Source of the DNA: Spirochaetaceae bacterium
GTDB taxonomy: Bacteria > Spirochaetota > Spirochaetia > SZUA-6 > Bin103
Reading direction: 5' to 3'
DNA: 36,060 nt
Assembly: GCA_028818385.1 (NCBI GenBank)
Contig: JAPPNY010000198.1
Coordinates: forward strand, 79,615-115,674
In this document: positions 33,464-36,060 of the stretch, piece after piece
Layout: each line of letters opens with the position of its first letter
Position numbering within the stretch: the stretch's first letter is position 1
Notes under the pieces: model-generated
Database searches by the model: none
Seen by the model: only the letters and a program-made list of their open reading frames with translations
What the model was told of the DNA's origin: nothing
Made by a program: the position numbers and the translations under genes

Positions 33464-35018
33464 CGTTCTCGCCGGCTGCCTCTTTCGCTGCGTGGCGGAG
33501 CGCGTCCAGCGCAAATTCCGCGAGGCGGGCGCGCTCCCCGTAGAAGCGCTCTTCAAGGTACGGGAGCACGTTGTGCTCCCAGATCAGTCGTATCGCCTCC
33601 TCATCGAGGTCATCCTTCATGAAGTAACTCGGCCCGACGGCTGCCTGCCGGTCGTCCATGATCTTCCGGTTCGCGAGGTCGACCACTTCGGCGATCCATG
33701 TCATATGGGGAGCCTTCTTCGTCAACCACCGTGCGAGCAACCCCTGAACCGGCGGTCGGTCAGGATGGAACTCCACGAAGTGGAACCGCCGGCGGAGCGC
33801 CAAGTCCACCAGCGCGATCGACCGGTCGGCCGTGTTCATCGTACCGATGACGAACAGGTTCTTGGGCAGTTCGAACGGCTCTTCGGAATACTGGAGGCGT
33901 ATTTTCTCATCGCGGTCCTCCAGAAGGAAGTAAAGCTCGCCGAACACCTTTGCGAGGTTGCCTCGGTTGATCTCGTCGATGACCAGGAAGTGGTCGACGT
34001 CCGGCTCGTCTCGCGCCTGCTCCGCCGCTTCGAGCAGCGGCCCGCTCTTGAGCGTGAAGCCAGGCTGACCTTGTTGCAGCGAGGGACGGAAGCCCTCGAC
34101 GAAGTCCTCGTAGGCGTACGACGGGTGGAACTGGACGAGACGGACTCGTTCCGGCGACCCGGCGAGGCACGCCGCCAGCTTCCGCGCGACGTAGGTCTTG
34201 CCCGTGCCGGGCGGCCCCTGAAAGATGACCTGACGCTTGTCGTCGAGCAGATACTTGATCGTCCGCAGCCAGGCGATGTCAAAAAGCAAGTCCTCGGCGA
34301 GTACCTGCAGATCGTACGCCGGACGCTCAGGATCAGGCGCGTCGTCCGCGGCCATAACCTCCGCGGTCTTTTCTTCCGGCAAATCATGCTCGATTCCCCA
34401 GACGACCGACTGCGCTTCCAAGCGGTTTCCGGGCCGGTCCAATCTCCGTGCCGCCGACTCATTGATAACTTGATCGAAGAATCCCAACGCGTGCTCGTAT
34501 TGCGCTCCCTCATCCGCATCGCGTGAAGGCTTGGAGTATCCGACGCGCGAGTACGCGCTGTTCAACTCCGTCTTCTTGAACGGCGGATACCGCTCGGCGT
34601 CGAGAGCCATGAGCAGCACGGAGATCGTCCGCAGCCGGCCTCCGGCCCCGCTGATCACGTCGGCGGGCAGCCTGCTCGAGAACGCCCGAATCCGCGCGAT
34701 CACTTCATCTTCAGGTGGAACTTGTCCTTTCGCTCGGTCATCGCGCGCCCACAGCGCACGCACCGCCTCCGCCCCGTGCCCGGTTTTCAGCCACTCGCGG
34801 ACCGCGTGCATGCTCGGCCAATAGTCGAGCCAGTTCAGGTCCGCGGTTCGGGCGGTGATCGAAACCGGCCCACGGTGATCGAGCGCCCGCTTGCGATCTC
34901 CCTTGAGCTCCGTTTCGATCGATCGCTTTCGACTCAGTTCGACGTCGTCGAGCTTCCCAGTGGCGAGGTATCGCCGCGCGAGCTTGATGTACTGGTCCCA
35001 CGTGATCGCTTCGGCCAT
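33450..35018 (-). CDS. mcrB: McrB-like AAA+ GTPase subunit
   Basis: A 522-residue AAA+ motor of the McrB family. Walker A is GPPGTGKT with Lys274. Walker B is FLVIDEINRGNLAKVFGEL with Asp348 and Glu349. The McrB signature MNTADRS begins at residue 394. The GTPase part fills residues 240 to the end. The N-terminal 230 residues, which should recognise the target base, include WLDYWPSMHAVREWL and LEAQSVVWGIEHDLP. They do not resemble the E. coli McrB DNA-binding domain, so the modification recognised may differ. A weak SD GGGAG lies before the ATG. A TATGAT -10 sits about 30 bases upstream. It forms an operon with McrC and perhaps the acidic membrane protein. Confidence 0.94.
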   Translation of the reverse strand: MAEAITWDQYIKLARRYLATGKLDDVELSRKRSIETELKGDRKRALDHRGPVSITARTADLNWLDYWPSMHAVREWLKTGHGAEAVRALWARDDRAKGQVPPEDEVIARIRAFSSRLPADVISGAGGRLRTISVLLMALDAERYPPFKKTELNSAYSRVGYSKPSRDADEGAQYEHALGFFDQVINESAARRLDRPGNRLEAQSVVWGIEHDLPEEKTAEVMAADDAPDPERPAYDLQVLAEDLLFDIAWLRTIKYLLDDKRQVIFQGPPGTGKTYVARKLAACLAGSPERVRLVQFHPSYAYEDFVEGFRPSLQQGQPGFTLKSGPLLEAAEQARDEPDVDHFLVIDEINRGNLAKVFGELYFLLEDRDEKIRLQYSEEPFELPKNLFVIGTMNTADRSIALVDLALRRRFHFVEFHPDRPPVQGLLARWLTKKAPHMTWIAEVVDLANRKIMDDRQAAVGPSYFMKDDLDEEAIRLIWEHNVLPYLEERFYGERARLAEFALDALRHAAKEAAGENDATD

Positions 35019-35047
35019 GCTACGTCTCCCACTCGTGGTGAGTGCGA

Positions 35048-35053
35048 ATCATA
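35048..35053 (-). promoter_or_regulatory. Candidate -10 box for the mcrBC operon
   Basis: On the minus strand TATGAT matches the -10 consensus at five of six bases. Its expected start point near 35041 would give a leader of about 23 bases before mcrB. No good -35 is visible at 16-18 bases upstream, so an activator or extended -10 might be needed. Confidence 0.45.
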
Positions 35054-35173
35054 CCCCATGCGACCGCGCCGCAGGGGGCAGTGCAGCGAGGATCGCGTGG
35101 ATGCTGCTTACGAGCGGCTTCTCACCCCGCGCAGCATGTCAACACTGGCAAGCCAAAACAGGTCTGCGGCTCA

Positions 35174-35202
35174 TTGACCGATCTCTGCACCATGGGTATG
35201 GT
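35174..35202 (+). promoter_or_regulatory. Sigma70-type promoter of the small two-gene operon
   Basis: TTGACC at 35174-35179 (five of six matches) and TATGGT at 35197-35202 (four of six) are separated by exactly 17 bases. The start point would be near 35209, leaving a leader of about 8 bases before the GTG at 35217. It is the best-formed promoter visible in this window. Confidence 0.65.
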
Positions 35203-35212
35203 ACACTGTACC
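35200..35212. promoter_or_regulatory. Perfect palindrome over the promoter start point, likely operator
   Basis: GGTACA-C-TGTACC is a perfect 6-bp inverted repeat with one central base. It overlaps the last three bases of the -10 box and the expected transcription start. A protein bound here would block the promoter, so autoregulation by one of the two downstream products is plausible. Confidence 0.6.
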
Positions 35213-35216
35213 GGCG

Positions 35217-35450
35217 GTGCATTTCGAAATCGTTGACACCATTGGGAGTGTCGAGACAATCGCGATAGGCGGAAGGATCCGAGAGATCATGAGGATCCGA
35301 AAGCAATTCGGTACGGGCCGCTGGCGCAAGCTGAAGGGCGTTGCCGACGTTCGGCTTTCCAGCGGCAACATCCGCAGAGCCGAGCTGCATTGGTACGAAG
35401 CACATGGAGTCGGCAGGGTGAAGATGAAGATCAAGAGATTCCTGGACTGA
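35217..35450 (+). CDS. Small basic conserved hypothetical protein
   Basis: A 77-residue protein rich in Arg and Lys (17 against about 8 acidic residues). It has a likely beta strand at the start (HFEIVDTIGSVETIAIG) and a Trp/Arg/Lys-rich centre GRWRKLKGVADVRL. The end is compact: HWYEAHGVGRVKMKIKRFLD. I believe close relatives of this GRWRKLKG...HWYEAHGxGRxxxKIKRxLD pattern occur in many bacteria, but I know no assigned function. The GTG at 35217 gives the natural N-terminus; there is no SD, which fits a near-leaderless transcript. It is followed 4 bases later by a small acidic protein. Basic charge and size would suit a nucleic-acid-binding or toxin-like role; that is inference only. Confidence 0.8.
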   Translation: MHFEIVDTIGSVETIAIGGRIREIMRIRKQFGTGRWRKLKGVADVRLSSGNIRRAELHWYEAHGVGRVKMKIKRFLD

Positions 35451-35454
35451 TAGC

Positions 35455-35691
35455 ATGGAAGAGCAGTACGCGTTGTGTATCGACAACAGAGATTGTGACG
35501 ATTTGGAGATACGGAAGCTGTATCGGATCGTTCCTGACGAAGAGGCAGCCCATGAAGGGTACCTGCGCGTCATCGACGAGTCCGGTGAGGACTACCTGTA
35601 CCCACGGTCGTACTTCGTGATCGTCGACGTGCCGCAGCAGGCTCACGCGGTCCTGCGCTCCACAGAGGGTCGCCAACCTGGCGCTGGATGA
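35455..35691 (+). CDS. Small acidic conserved hypothetical protein, partner of the preceding gene
   Basis: A 78-residue acidic protein that starts 4 bases after the basic partner. It begins MEEQYALCIDNRDCDDLEIRK-like (residues 1-21), then has KLYRIVPDEEAAHEGYLRVI, then DESGEDYLYPRSYFVIVDVP. The pattern ESGEDYLYPxxYF is one I associate with a family of small uncharacterised proteins found after just such a basic partner. No signal peptide, membrane helix or catalytic motif is seen. The opposite charges, conserved order, shared promoter and palindrome make a toxin-antitoxin-like pair a fair hypothesis, with no direct evidence. GC is low here: 48% over 35461-35520. Confidence 0.8.
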   Translation: MEEQYALCIDNRDCDDLEIRKLYRIVPDEEAAHEGYLRVIDESGEDYLYPRSYFVIVDVPQQAHAVLRSTEGRQPGAG

Positions 35692-35714
35692 GGACTTCGC
35701 CGGCCGCCACTTCC

Positions 35715-35981
35715 CTATACGCCGCTCGGCTCGAACGTGATCACCAACCTAGCCAGATCGAGGTCTTCGTCGTCCCTCTCAAGGTAGAACGGACGATCCG
35801 GTGATTTCACGAACAGCCGGTCTACCACTCCGTCCGACCGCCGGTAATACACACACGAAGTGTCGTCGGCAAGGTCTGGGCCACACCACCACGTATCGTA
35901 TACGTAGCTCCGGTAGGGTATGTGGGCGCCGTTGCGGTAGAAGTGCAGCTCCGCGAAGAGTCGGACATAGCGAACGTTCAC
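35715..35981 (-). CDS. Unrecognised small protein, possibly running past the right edge
   Basis: At least 88 residues from a GTG at 35981, with no domain I recognise. It is rich in Tyr, Arg and Asp (YRSYVYDTWWCGPDLADD, SCVYYRRSDGVVDRLFV) and ends DLARLVITFEPSGV. The beta-strand-like pattern suggests a small globular fold. I see no in-frame stop between the GTG and the window end on this strand, so the true start may lie beyond 36060. The gene converges with the small acidic protein gene, with 23 bases between the stops. Confidence 0.5.
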   Translation of the reverse strand: MNVRYVRLFAELHFYRNGAHIPYRSYVYDTWWCGPDLADDTSCVYYRRSDGVVDRLFVKSPDRPFYLERDDEDLDLARLVITFEPSGV

Positions 35982-36060
35982 CAGCGAGTCCCGCGGGCCG
36001 ACGCCCGAGCTCGTTCCTGTCCGGCAATCCCCGGTTTGAGAGAAGGAGCCAGCGGGGAGC

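Noticed and set aside
1..36060. CRISPR arrays, tRNA or rRNA genes, insertion sequences and integrase/att sites
   Set aside because: No regularly spaced repeats, no cloverleaf or rRNA core sequence and no transposase or integrase protein were seen; no gap exceeds about 210 bases.

Overview
The window is about 36 kb of GC-rich bacterial DNA, densely coded on both strands, with 35 supportable protein genes and no rRNA, tRNA, CRISPR array or transposase. The organism is most likely a high-GC relative of the Spirochaetota from a marine or host-associated setting. The clues are a LipO-type sugar-binding protein whose mature end begins SGEEEG, the LplB/YtcP permease pair without its own ATPase, and a mix of sulfatase, PhyH, Gfo/Idh, enolase-superfamily and AGE genes. 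This placement is an inference; no ribosomal gene is present to confirm it.

Region 1 (1-8496, plus strand) is a glycan-use cluster: a 5'-truncated sulfatase, two ABC permeases, a secreted solute-binding protein, a clan GH-D-like glycosidase and a PhyH-type dioxygenase. Tandem hairpins and a rho-independent-type terminator lie between the binding protein and the glycosidase. Region 2 (8499-11385, minus) is a tightly coupled aldo/keto reductase - enolase-superfamily - GNAT operon whose middle gene has mandelate-racemase residue spacing, suggesting sugar or sugar-acid conversion. Region 3 (11543-12990, plus) is an AbiEi/AbiEii type IV toxin-antitoxin pair set between metabolic operons.

Region 4 (13007-21632, minus) is a run of eight genes. 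First in transcription order is a GldA-GldF-GldG-like ABC exporter with a DUF4340 protein; next come an AGE-family epimerase and an NMT1/THI5-type ABC importer (binding protein, ATPase, permease). Region 5 (21726-31114) is metabolic: a beta-propeller protein on the plus strand; a minus-strand run of CoA-binding protein, alpha/beta hydrolase, gamma-glutamyltransferase and MFS exporter; a plus-strand VOC-MFS pair; and a minus-strand oxidoreductase-aminotransferase pair. The VOC-associated MFS gene and the aminotransferase gene overlap tail to tail by 101 bp.

Region 6 (about 31.3 kb to the end) looks like a defence or accessory island, with visibly lower GC in parts. It holds an orphan MbcA/ParS-type antitoxin-like gene, an McrB-McrC restriction system followed by a small membrane-anchored acidic protein, a two-gene operon of a small basic and a small acidic protein behind a promoter with a perfect palindrome, and an unrecognised gene that may run off the right edge. 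The least described parts are the small basic/acidic pair and the acidic membrane protein beside McrBC. Four same-strand junctions in the window use the same 4-base GTGA overlap, so translational coupling appears to be a general habit of this genome.
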